Assembly: GCA_977017575.1 (NCBI GenBank)
Contig: CDRNVI010000003.1
Span: forward strand, 248,001 to 312,000
Origin: Paramoeba atlantica
Lineage: Eukaryota; Discosea
Direction of reading: 5' to 3'
DNA: 64,000 bases
Part shown: positions 40,585 to 49,555 of the stretch, in pieces
Layout: each line of letters begins with the position of its first letter
How positions within the stretch are numbered: the stretch's first letter is position 1
Translations under genes and position numbers: made by a program
The notes under the pieces: model-generated
What the model saw: the letters and a program-made list of their open reading frames with translations, nothing else
What the model was told of the DNA's origin: nothing
Databases searched by the model: none

Positions 40585-41736
40585 TCACAGCTTTCGTCGC
40601 TGAATACATTGTATCACACGACTTCTATCATGTGAAAGCCATATTATGTCACAATTCAAACACCATTTATTTTCGTCCAGTGATGTAATGTCATGAATGG
40701 CCTGTGACAAATGGGAGCTCCCACCACCGGTTCCAAAATAGTATTTTTTCGAAGCAATAAGTGCCTTAGCATGGGGAACTCGTCTCAGATTTTGAACGAC
40801 ACACTGAGCAATCTCTGCGGTCGCTTGGTCCGTAAAACATACATCTGCGCCGATGATCAAATCATAAGCTGGCGGAACATCCATTTCAATGGATTTGGAA
40901 CAAACGTTTGAATTGTATACTTTCGATGGCACCTCATCGCGAGCAGTGTTCCCCAAAAGAGCTTTCAAGTCTCGTGAAGACAATCGAGAAATATTCCGTA
41001 TTTCTAAGATTAGTCGCTCCCATGAAGTACGAAGTAGGTGAAAAGTTACCTCATATTTCTTCTTATCCTTGTTTTGTATTACGTCAGTGACATTCGAAAC
41101 AGATCCCCATACATGATTTATCAGATTGTTTAACGTAGTTTTTTCTAATACATCCTGATTATAGTCTTGTAGAGAAACTGTGATCCGAGACAATTCTAGC
41201 AAGGATTCGTAGCGACAAGAAAGCGTGCGAAGTAACGCAAGCGTGGGAAGCGCATTCCCACAACCAAGTTCAAGTATGTTAAATGCTAAATTATGCGCCA
41301 AACACAGATTTTGAGACAACAAATAGCTTGCAAGATCAATGCTGCAACTCCATATTTTATGACCTCCCTCATAAATGCCTGCCGAGCGATCGTTTAGTTC
41401 AGATTTACATAAACCCATATTAAGTGGACGAGGAATAAATAATTGTGAAGTGCCTTCATAGGTTAAGGAATTTGGACTTTCTTGCCTAGCATCCCGAATA
41501 ACGACTCCCTCTATTGGCATTAATTCTCCCAATTCCGAAATATGGGGAATCACAAAAGACTGTAAAACAATGGATTTCGAACAAACAGAACGTGGATACG
41601 TCATCGAGAAAGAATATCGATGTGATACTGTGTCTGCTTTATTTTGTGTGGTGTACTCCGTTTCCGCATACGAGAAGGAAAAGTCTCCGTGTTCACGTGA
41701 ATCTTCATTGCTGCCAAAATCAAAAGAAAAAGACAT
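40585..41736 (-). CDS. METTL18/HPM1-type protein histidine methyltransferase
   Basis: 383 residues from ATG 41736. The start MSFSFDFGSNED resembles yeast Hpm1. YEGGHKIWSCSIDLASYL (about 124-141) is the family hallmark before the fold. The SAM-binding motif is ILELGCGNALPTLAL (about 152-166), followed by SLQDYNQDVLEKTTLNN. YDLIIGADVCF gives motif IV, and ASKKYYFGTGGG near the end matches the family's KxYxFGxGGG. The known members N-methylate a histidine of ribosomal protein uL3. About 60 extra residues sit between QDYN and the IIGADVCF block. Confidence 0.85.
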   Translation of the reverse strand: MSFSFDFGSNEDSREHGDFSFSYAETEYTTQNKADTVSHRYSFSMTYPRSVCSKSIVLQSFVIPHISELGELMPIEGVVIRDARQESPNSLTYEGTSQLFIPRPLNMGLCKSELNDRSAGIYEGGHKIWSCSIDLASYLLSQNLCLAHNLAFNILELGCGNALPTLALLRTLSCRYESLLELSRITVSLQDYNQDVLEKTTLNNLINHVWGSVSNVTDVIQNKDKKKYEVTFHLLRTSWERLILEIRNISRLSSRDLKALLGNTARDEVPSKVYNSNVCSKSIEMDVPPAYDLIIGADVCFTDQATAEIAQCVVQNLRRVPHAKALIASKKYYFGTGGGSSHLSQAIHDITSLDENKWCLNCDIIWLSHDRSRVIQCIQRRKL

Positions 41737-42388
41737 TTTTTAGTGCCCTCCAGACAAAAATTTTCGACACTCTACCACAGAAAACGTATTAGTGTACGTT
41801 GCGCATTATAAAGCATCGTTCTGAAATAATTCGTATCTACTCCGAGAAAGCAAAAAGATAAACAGTAGCACAAGAGTCGAAATACAACCAATACTTTCAT
41901 AAAATTAAGTTCTTTTATTTCACATTCTGCCGTCTACGTGGTACACGTCATAAATACTAGTGACACGTCATGTATATCATTTCTCTTTGTCGCCAATATG
42001 GCAAATTCTAAAACTTACTATCCCCCCCTATTTAATAGGACTCCGATTTTGGGGAAAAGACCCTATTAAAGGGGGGGACACGGTAAATAATGTGAAAGAA
42101 AAAAATCGGCGCCGCTTCGCGGCGCCTTTTTTATCGTTGTGAAACAAGGACCTACTTCCCTTTGATACAAAAAAATCCGCCGCTTCGCAGCGCATTCGAT
42201 ATTCTTTTGCCACCTACCCTGAAGTCTTTTTTGGTCTTCCAGACAAAATGGCCCTATTAAGGGGGGGTCACACGTAGCCCTATTAAATAGGGGGGATAGT
42301 AATATATAAAATGGCGCTTAATATGCACGACCAATAGGAAGGAGGCGAGCGTACAGTATTGAACGTCATGAAAAGGAAACGTGTTTTG
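41737..42388. other. Gap containing a small TA-flanked element
   Basis: Apart from the element at 42018-42299 (listed separately) I see nothing but AT-rich intergenic DNA. Confidence 0.5.
42018..42299. mobile_element. MITE-like element, 282 bases
   Basis: The inverted ends begin CTATCCCCCCCTATTTAATA at the left and the reverse complement of CTATCCCCCCTATTTAATAG at the right, flanked by TA at 42016-42017 and 42300-42301. Inner copies of CCCTATTAA stand near both ends. A strong hairpin, GGCGCCGCTTCGCGGCGCC, lies at about 42107-42125; its core is shared with the right part of the pogo-type transposon (about 19425). No coding frame. Confidence 0.75.
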
Positions 42389-44314
42389 TCAGAGATGGTG
42401 CATGTTACACTCCCAACCTCCAGGGGAAAGAAAGTGACTTAGAGTGCAAGAAACTCCAGAATGCAAAGAGGAATAGTCATTCTCAGCAATGGAGAATTTG
42501 GCATCATGTTCAAATTCACTGCTAACAAAGAGGGTCTTTGGTGTGAACCATTTTTGAGTGACTTCATCGTTTTCCCTGAAACCTGCGTAAAAACGAATGA
42601 ACACTGCTCGTGAGACGTCGTCTCTTTGTAAAGCTTTTCGAGTTAGTGGAGTCAGTTGATTCCACACCTTTGTAGCATCACCTCCACTGTTTGATCGATA
42701 ACCTAAAAGCACTAGCAAACGTAGAACCTCAACAACAGCTTTTTGAGTCACCACTTCTCTCGGAACGCTCAAGAAAAGACGCACACCTTTTGGATCACAA
42801 GACTGAGCATATAATGTTAGAAGGCTTTCTAACTGAGTACTTGTGAGATTGTATCCAGCCGTCTGAATTTTCTTTAGTATGTCTTCCGCCCAGCGGAGAC
42901 TTTCCAAGACGTAACCAGAAATAGTGCTGCGCTGCTCCAACCACCGGAACACAATATCTGTAAGGAATCGATCCTTTATATTCAACTCTGTGCTGTAGAA
43001 AAAAGGCATAAGTTCGTCATCCGGGTGATGTGATAATAATATAGCTCGGTATCGGGCGGTGTGATAGCTCATGTCCCCTAAAAAAGACAGATTCGATCGG
43101 CAATGCTCCTCGAGCTCTCGAAACGCATCCGAATTGCGTTGTTGTGCTGCGGCATGGAGCGAACTTTTCAGAATATCGCGTTTATAGTTCGCTGATAAGG
43201 GAAGCGTAAGGAGTTCGGCTCCCATTTGTAGACTGCTTTTATGATTTAGGTTACTCAAAGCAAGAACAAGAGCAAAAACAACTTCTATGTTGTATGGTTT
43301 AGCATGCTTTGAAGCATAATGGCTCCAGTATTCTAGAGCTTGTAGAATCATAGTGTCAGTAGAAACGAACATTTCTTGTCGATTTTGTGTCCCACAAGAG
43401 TTCAAGAAAATCACATAGCCAGCATCAGAAAGAGCGCTAGGAAAATCAATAAATACATGTCTCCAAATATGGCGCAAACCGAAGAATCGACAACGGTAGT
43501 ACAGGCCTGCGCGTTTAATGATGGGAATGATTCTGTTACTATCATAAAAGGAATCTCGATCTCCGTTAAATTCACAAAGTGCAGAGGAAACAAATGAATC
43601 GAAAACCTGTTCCGTATTTCGTATCTCTTGTTGAGCAGTTGCAACGTGCCCCGTTCCAGTCACGCTAGCTAAATGCGTATGCGCCCGAATAAGAGGGACA
43701 CACTGCTCGAGACTAGCCAAAACAAGAAAATCGAGCGGAACCGTGAGACCTGGTCCTTTCTCATAAATTGTGACAAACTCTCTCCACATCTCAATCGAGT
43801 GAGCCCCCGCGGCCATTGCAACTTCGATTGCTAGTGGACTGTTATCCTCCTTGGGCCATTCTGAGTTTTCTCGATACCAAGACGCGAAGGTATCCCATCT
43901 ACTGGTGCCCAGTTTTAGCTTTCTCGCCCATTCTAGCACGACTGATAGTCCCGTAGCAGTAAACATGCCAATCTCCGTTTTTCCTCTTGAAGAAAGTAGC
44001 AGTTGAAAGGCTCGCGGGCTGCGGTGGGATTGTGCGAGATCCTGGCGGAAGCTATGAGCGCGGTCACTCGTATGACTTTCCCAAACATCTTTTATTTTTG
44101 TCATATCAATGATGGTATCAAGGGAACTTTGAAGAGACGGATCAATAAGAGCTGCCAGTGGCTGTAGTGTCTCATCCACTTTAGTTGTTGATAAGCCATC
44201 TGATTGGACCTTACTCGTATGAGCTATGCTCCCGTGATTCATTCTCCTCGTAATGCAAAAAGTGGAATGTAATTCGTAGTGATAATACGACTTCCCAAAG
44301 AACCGGCACAACAT
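42389..44314 (-). CDS. Large helical protein, probably mitochondrial, function unknown
   Basis: 641 residues from ATG 44314; the frame is open to 44434 but without an ATG. The N-terminus (MLCRFFGKSYYHYELHSTFC) is basic with aromatic residues and no acid, as expected for a mitochondrial targeting sequence. The rest is mostly helical with repeated Leu/Ala-rich helix pairs (residues about 90-560), reminiscent of PPR-like or other alpha-solenoid proteins common in kinetoplastid mitochondria, but no clear 35-residue PPR consensus can be seen. Role in mitochondrial RNA metabolism is only a guess. Confidence 0.6.
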   Translation of the reverse strand: MLCRFFGKSYYHYELHSTFCITRRMNHGSIAHTSKVQSDGLSTTKVDETLQPLAALIDPSLQSSLDTIIDMTKIKDVWESHTSDRAHSFRQDLAQSHRSPRAFQLLLSSRGKTEIGMFTATGLSVVLEWARKLKLGTSRWDTFASWYRENSEWPKEDNSPLAIEVAMAAGAHSIEMWREFVTIYEKGPGLTVPLDFLVLASLEQCVPLIRAHTHLASVTGTGHVATAQQEIRNTEQVFDSFVSSALCEFNGDRDSFYDSNRIIPIIKRAGLYYRCRFFGLRHIWRHVFIDFPSALSDAGYVIFLNSCGTQNRQEMFVSTDTMILQALEYWSHYASKHAKPYNIEVVFALVLALSNLNHKSSLQMGAELLTLPLSANYKRDILKSSLHAAAQQRNSDAFRELEEHCRSNLSFLGDMSYHTARYRAILLSHHPDDELMPFFYSTELNIKDRFLTDIVFRWLEQRSTISGYVLESLRWAEDILKKIQTAGYNLTSTQLESLLTLYAQSCDPKGVRLFLSVPREVVTQKAVVEVLRLLVLLGYRSNSGGDATKVWNQLTPLTRKALQRDDVSRAVFIRFYAGFRENDEVTQKWFTPKTLFVSSEFEHDAKFSIAENDYSSLHSGVSCTLSHFLSPGGWECNMHHL

Positions 44315-46160
44315 TCTAACGCGAATTTCTGATGAGTGCGCAAACGCTTCTGAACATGTGCTTAGAGGTTTTATGAGCTCACAGAAAATTAAGCCATACT
44401 GAAAATATTTAGACGCAGTCCTAGAGTACTGCAATGTCGTAAAGTAATTTTTTAGTACACTGAGTACCCAGAAAAGATCCGATTCTTATATTTTTGCAGG
44501 TGTTGAATACATAAAGGGTGTATGTGGCTCGTCTATTGTTGGCAACTTTCTTTGCCAACGAAGGAAAGAGAGTCATTTTTGAGCCTCATTTAAGAAACAA
44601 CAAACCGCTAAGACTTTTGATCGACTGTTGCAGCGTACTAGTCAGTATAGTATGCACTATATTATTACTGTAGTATACAGTGTATGCATTCTTCCACTCG
44701 AGGTTTAGTAAGTATAGTAGGTATAGTATAATAATAGATTTTGTAGATTTTCAAACCCTTGCAATATAGAATATAGAGATCACAATATCTCGAATAGTTT
44801 TTTTCGTGCATTGTTTACATCTGGAAATTTCCTCCGTCCAATAAGCATTCCTCCTTCCAATAAGCCATCACAAATTATGTTACAACTTCGAGTACGAAAA
44901 GCATCCGAAGTTCGCGATCTTTTGGGACAAATTCCAGGAAACTAAAGACCTGGTTCCTTCAGTAATGGCTGCTTGCAGGAACAAGACACTCAACGTTCCG
45001 AAGTGTGCATTTTTTGAAGTGAGCGAAGGGCAACTCGATATACCACGTTATCGATTGAAGGCACTCCTGTACTATTGTGGGTACAATTTTGTTGCCAAAG
45101 ATCTAACCCTCTCACTTTAACCTACAAAGCAGGAAGCACGAGTAGAATTTTGTACCGCAATGTTGCAAGAAAATGTAGAGAGTAGTGGTTCGTTTTTTTA
45201 GTGTCTTGTTTTTTCCGACGAAGCGTGGATGGAAGCGGGAGATTGATCAAGGCGTGCGTGGCAAAGCGAGCACGACCGTATTCCCATGTCACGGACTCAG
45301 CATCCTAGAAAGCTTATGATATGGGGTGCCATAAATTAGCAAGGAGCAGTTTTAAGGCATAGGTCCGATTTTTCTACGTTTTATGCCGAAGAAGCCACTC
45401 GTTTACTACCAGAAGCCACTCGTTTACTAGAAAGACGAGAACGGTTTCCAAAGGAGGCTCCTGGAAAGGAAAGGCTCCTGGAAAGCCTAGGAAAACGGAA
45501 GGATTTGAAAAATAGCTGATTTTTAGGTAAAAATGCGGACGTTTTGCATATTTTTGCTCTCGAAGCACTAAACGTCCGAAATAGGGGGTAGTCGGGTATT
45601 TGTACCAAAAGTTGGATTATTCTCGATCTTTTCGTGAATTTTCTTTTTTAGTCTCTTCGTTAAACGCGGCAGCAGTCGTGGCTTCCAAGAGGGTTGAAAC
45701 TGGATGGGAGTGCCTGGGAACGCACCTCTGCGTGCTGATAGCGCACCTTATATTTTTTACAGGTCAGCACTATGATATAATAGACTTCACCTATACCAAG
45801 CAGACCAAAGTAGTACATCTTCGGAGGTCCATTGAGTATTCCAAGCGTTGAAATATAAGTTGAAACGTTTTAGAAAGTCACGAAAAAGGTTTTTTGAGCA
45901 GAAAAAAAAATCTCAAAAAAATAGATTTTTAACCTACATTTATGGTGCCGGTTACCCAATGTGGTTTTCTGCACCAATTTTGATGTCAAAAAATACATGT
46001 GTGATCGTTTTCCATTTTCTCGATTTTTGGACTTTGGGGAAGGATAGGGGGCGGTAGAGTACTGTTCGCACGAGAAAAAAGGCATACTTAAAAAATTTGG
46101 TCAAAAAAAGAAGCCTAGATGCAAAAAAGCACATGGACAACCGCGCTATATCTCCCGTTC
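44315..46160. other. Long gap with element relics
   Basis: It contains a decayed mariner-type transposase (44880-45440) and a fragment of the repeat-A hairpin at 45641-45695 (TCTCTTCGTTAAACGCGG). Two small direct duplications lie near 45390-45480 (GAAGCCACTCGTTTACTA twice, GGCTCCTGGAAAG twice). Near 44640-44730 there are short TAGTATA-type repeats. No host gene is seen. Confidence 0.5.
44880..45440 (+). pseudogene. Old Tc1/mariner transposase relic
   Basis: In one plus-strand frame from about 45054 the blocks RVEFCTAMLQENVE, CLVFSDEAWMEAG (first catalytic Asp), and KLMIWGAIN appear in the order and spacing of mariner-like transposases. At least four in-frame stops (TAA, TAG, TGA, TAG-type) interrupt them. 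The region with the remaining catalytic residues is gone. Terminal repeats are not recognised. This is older than the other Tc1/mariner copies in the window. Confidence 0.65.
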
Positions 46161-47609
46161 TTACCAGTCTGATACAACGTGCGTGGAGCAATGACTGATC
46201 TGTTGGTCCTTTGAAGAAATTTTACCCTTTTGCATACAAGCATCGTGACAGCTATTGCACACTGTTCCACACTCCTCACATAACCAAATGGGACGCTCTA
46301 CTTCGCAAATCACACACGGCTCAAACGTCTCCTCCTTTGGAGCCCGCATGATACGAGGTTCAACGAATTCGTTATACGCTCGCATGCGCCAGTTATCCAC
46401 CTGCTCCAGCGGACCTCTAAGATCCATTTCTTTCGTTTTCTTCAAAATGCAAGTGGCATCGGCACGTGACACCACACTGGGATCCATGCGCATGAAGCGA
46501 TACAGATCAGCAATTTGTGCTGTGCCACATTTCAGCAGTTGTGGCCGCAGATGGGTTGCCAATGCCGTAGCAAAGCGCAAGAGAAATGAGAACCCTTCCA
46601 GAACAAAGTGTTCCAAGAAATCGTACATGAGATCAAAATCAAGAACGTGGACTGTCAGTCCGCTAAAAAGCTTTTGAAGATAGGTCTCTGGCATAAACCC
46701 TACCTCCTTAAAATGAGAATAGAGCTCAGGATCCACCTCTTGCAGAAGAAATTCCCAAGTGTAGGCACTGGTAGCAAAACCGACTGCCTCCGCCGCCCAA
46801 TGTCCCGGAATATACTCCTTATGCACGCGTCTCACCAAACTCGCCGCCTCCTGCTCCTCCAGCGTCAGTAACAAAATCCCCGCAAAATACGACATCGCCT
46901 GCCCGTAGCTTCCCATTTCCAACCACAGACTATGCAAAAACGTACTCAGTCGTTTCCGGTGAGCCTCACCATAAAACGTACGCACACAGTCATTCCAAAT
47001 AATCCGAGGCACATCCTTATCCAGCTGCGATGTCGGGATCGGAACCAACGACAGCGGGGAGGCATACAATGGACCGACCCGGGAGACCCAGGATTGCGTA
47101 CGTGCCGTGAGCTCCGGCAGATTACGCTGTAGCCACTCCCCGCTGTGGAGCGTAAACAACGGGGCGTTGCCCAACACCTCGGTGTGAACAAACTGAGGGG
47201 AATGGAGAAGTGGGCCGGAAGAATAAATCGTAGAAAATGGCAAATTTTTTGAGGCGCTCGGGGGACACAGCGAAGAAAGTGCGGCGTCTACATCCCAGTC
47301 ATGGGAGAGCAGAGCGGACCAACATGCACGTTCCGGTTCCTGGGAGCGGCAGTGAAGTTCGTGTACACGGCAGTAGGCTTCGGTAAGGAGTTGGTTGGTG
47401 TGTGACTCGGGGTGTTGGCGTTGTGTGGGGTCATGACATGCTGTGGGAAGTCGGTGAAGATTTTGGACAAAACGACAAAGGCTGTACGTACGTGACCAGG
47501 ATGAGTTTTCAAGGCATGTGCGGGCGCAGGATTCCGTCAGACCTGTATGTTGCTGAAGCCATGAAACAGCTTCTAGAGAGTTTGGCGTGCTGTCAGGGGT
47601 GGGAATCAT
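46161..47609 (-). CDS. TBC-domain protein (probable Rab GTPase-activating protein)
   Basis: 482 residues from ATG 47609. A UBA-like N-terminal part (about 10-50, then ACWSALLSHDWDVDAALSSL near 95) precedes a TBC domain at about 196-375. The Arg finger is in IIWNDCVRTFY (canonical I..D..RT) and the Gln finger in GSYGQAMSYFAG (canonical GYxQGM), so the dual-finger mechanism for Rab GTP hydrolysis looks intact. The C-terminus (about 431-480) has a Cys/His cluster, CVICEVERPIWLCEECGTVC, resembling a B-box-type zinc finger. This combination of UBA-like, TBC and zinc finger is not one I know from model species. Confidence 0.75.
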   Translation of the reverse strand: MIPTPDSTPNSLEAVSWLQQHTGLTESCARTCLENSSWSRTYSLCRFVQNLHRLPTACHDPTQRQHPESHTNQLLTEAYCRVHELHCRSQEPERACWSALLSHDWDVDAALSSLCPPSASKNLPFSTIYSSGPLLHSPQFVHTEVLGNAPLFTLHSGEWLQRNLPELTARTQSWVSRVGPLYASPLSLVPIPTSQLDKDVPRIIWNDCVRTFYGEAHRKRLSTFLHSLWLEMGSYGQAMSYFAGILLLTLEEQEAASLVRRVHKEYIPGHWAAEAVGFATSAYTWEFLLQEVDPELYSHFKEVGFMPETYLQKLFSGLTVHVLDFDLMYDFLEHFVLEGFSFLLRFATALATHLRPQLLKCGTAQIADLYRFMRMDPSVVSRADATCILKKTKEMDLRGPLEQVDNWRMRAYNEFVEPRIMRAPKEETFEPCVICEVERPIWLCEECGTVCNSCHDACMQKGKISSKDQQISHCSTHVVSDW

Positions 47610-47797
47610 TCGAATGTGAGTAGCAGTGAAGAAAAAAGTAGTTCAAAGATGAATTAAATATAGGATAAAATAATAAATGCGAATGTATACTGACCGTAAA
47701 TACTACTATTCTACTGTACGTAATACTCTATGATGCGGTACTGAGTACGTTACGTATTTAGGTCCAAAGTGAATCTCATGTCCCAGTGGTGTATACG

Positions 47798-49087
47798 TTA
47801 CTCTCTAGAATTGTCACGCACGAATGGCAAAATAGGACTACAGAGTGACCCCAAAAATATTATGACCAAACTAATGAGGAGCTGTAGCGAGGTCTGACAT
47901 GTTGGAGGGTATACATTTAGTGATGCCTCTATCAAAACTACAGATGATAAGGACAAAATTATCATTTTAGGTGGACTGTGTAGTGATAAATAGAGAAGTT
48001 GATGAAAAAACCAACTGTAAAATTGGTAATGAAGACTCCTTGCAAAAATTACTCCAACAAGATGAAATTCAAAGAACATTCGAATTAGTTCAGACTTTGC
48101 ACGTACGACTTTCGTCTGCTTTGACTTCTTCCTCAAAATTCTACTCCATCGGTAGGTTAAACCTGCCCAAGCAACTAGCGTACAAATTATCAAGAAGAAA
48201 TCCTTCCTTTGTGAATAAAACAAAGACTCAGACCAAAATTGGCCATTGATGCTCCACTTTTGCTGGAAAGTGCGAGAAAAGTCAAATGCTTGAATAAAGT
48301 AAATTCTAGGTGATGTCAAAAGAAAAGGAGCAGCTAGTAAGAGTTGGACAATTCCCATTAGAAAAAGATTTAGAGTAACACCATAAAAGTGTTGATTCGA
48401 CAAGAGTGTTAATAAAACAGCGGGAGCATAAAGCAACGCACTCATTTTAATAGACAGGGCTAGGCTATAAAACAAGGACCCCAGTACCCATTGTCTCTTC
48501 GTCCACAATAAAATTGCGATGTAAATAAAAATGACGGAAAAAGGATCATTGAACATGCGTAAAAGATAAATGCTATGCAAGCGACGCGAGCAAGAAAGAA
48601 GGATAACCGTGAAGGGAAGTATTACTGAAAGATAATTCGCTTTTCTTTTTATTGAATTCCTGTGTTGCAAAAGGCCTGTTGCATATAAATACCCTCGGGT
48701 GGAAAAGAGTTCCGCGTAGAGCGCGAGAACAATGCGGCATGTAATCCAGTACAACACTGCGAATATGGTTTGAGCACAGCGAATATTTCTACCTTCATTA
48801 GTGATGTAATACATAGCTGTAAAAATGTAAATATGCCCCGCGGGATACACTGCGGGACCAGTGCTTCCCTTCAGTGAATCGTACTGAAAAGGATGTGACC
48901 CTTTTACAAAGGCTATAACCTGCTCCATGTACGTTCTCCAGTCAATCTCTGTGTAAGAAGCAAAGCTCAGAATAAATACGAGGAAAATTGCCTCCAAGAG
49001 GAGCACAGCCCGAGAGATGTTCCGAAATGCGTGCTTTGGTGTCATGAATGCGTCCCCTTTTGTGAGAATGCACGAGAGTAGGTGCAT
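47798..49087 (-). CDS. ALG3: ALG3, Dol-P-Man:Man5GlcNAc2-PP-Dol alpha-1,3-mannosyltransferase
   Basis: 429 residues from ATG 49087 (a second ATG 14 codons on). It is a polytopic membrane protein with about ten hydrophobic segments. Blocks specific to ALG3 (GT58) are YTEIDWRTYMEQV near residues 44-56, GPAVYPAGHIYIFTAMYY, RCAQTIFAVLYW, LHSIYLLRMFNDP, ALSIKMSALLYAP and GVIFARSLHYQFYSWF. The enzyme adds the sixth mannose to the dolichol-linked N-glycan precursor on the luminal side of the ER membrane, using dolichol-phosphate mannose. Its presence implies that the lipid-linked precursor goes beyond Man5. Confidence 0.92.
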   Translation of the reverse strand: MHLLSCILTKGDAFMTPKHAFRNISRAVLLLEAIFLVFILSFASYTEIDWRTYMEQVIAFVKGSHPFQYDSLKGSTGPAVYPAGHIYIFTAMYYITNEGRNIRCAQTIFAVLYWITCRIVLALYAELFSTRGYLYATGLLQHRNSIKRKANYLSVILPFTVILLSCSRRLHSIYLLRMFNDPFSVIFIYIAILLWTKRQWVLGSLFYSLALSIKMSALLYAPAVLLTLLSNQHFYGVTLNLFLMGIVQLLLAAPFLLTSPRIYFIQAFDFSRTFQQKWSINGQFWSESLFYSQRKDFFLIICTLVAWAGLTYRWSRILRKKSKQTKVVRAKSELIRMFFEFHLVGVIFARSLHYQFYSWFFHQLLYLSLHSPPKMIILSLSSVVLIEASLNVYPPTCQTSLQLLISLVIIFLGSLCSPILPFVRDNSRE

Positions 49088-49555
49088 AAACTCACGTTTG
49101 TATAAGCACGAAAGTGATGGAATGAATGCAATGTAGGAATAAAATTCAGTAGAAAACTCTTTAGCACAAGGATGTTTAAATAACCTATCAATGTCAATAA
49201 AGGCTCAATTTATAATCGAATTTATGAAATCGAGCTAAAGCACATAGCTCAAGTACATTAGTAAAAATCAGTGATGCCATGTCTTCAATTGAAGTGATTT
49301 TCATTCGGGCACTTTAGACAAAGTCATTACATCGCGTCCTCAGTATTTCTGACGAACCACCATTCCATAAGAATATCGCTGTCCTACAGTGGCGAAAATA
49401 AGTCTATAATTAATTAATTCTCAATAATTATGAACTACTTTCACGAAAAGTAGTGGCAGATATCTAGGCGGCGTAGGGGTGTGAAAGCTCAAACGGAAAT
49501 TTTGCTGAAAAGTTAAGGGGGGAGTGCCTTATTGGTGTCTAGGGGTTCATGCTCT
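49088..49555. other. Gap with a single Tc1/mariner end
   Basis: At 49486-49547 AGCTCAAACGGAAATTTTGC and the following GAAAAGTTAAGG and GTGCCTTATTGGTG match the right-hand end of Tc1/mariner copy 1 (about 2094-2154). No matching left end is present nearby, so this is a lone end left by deletion. It lies eight bases from the stop of the RluA-type gene. The rest is featureless. Confidence 0.6.
49486..49547. mobile_element. Lone 3' end of a Tc1/mariner element
   Basis: About 60 bases that align with the last 60 bases of the element 816-2154 and end in GGGGTT, but without a TA after them. The rest of the element is missing. Confidence 0.65.
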
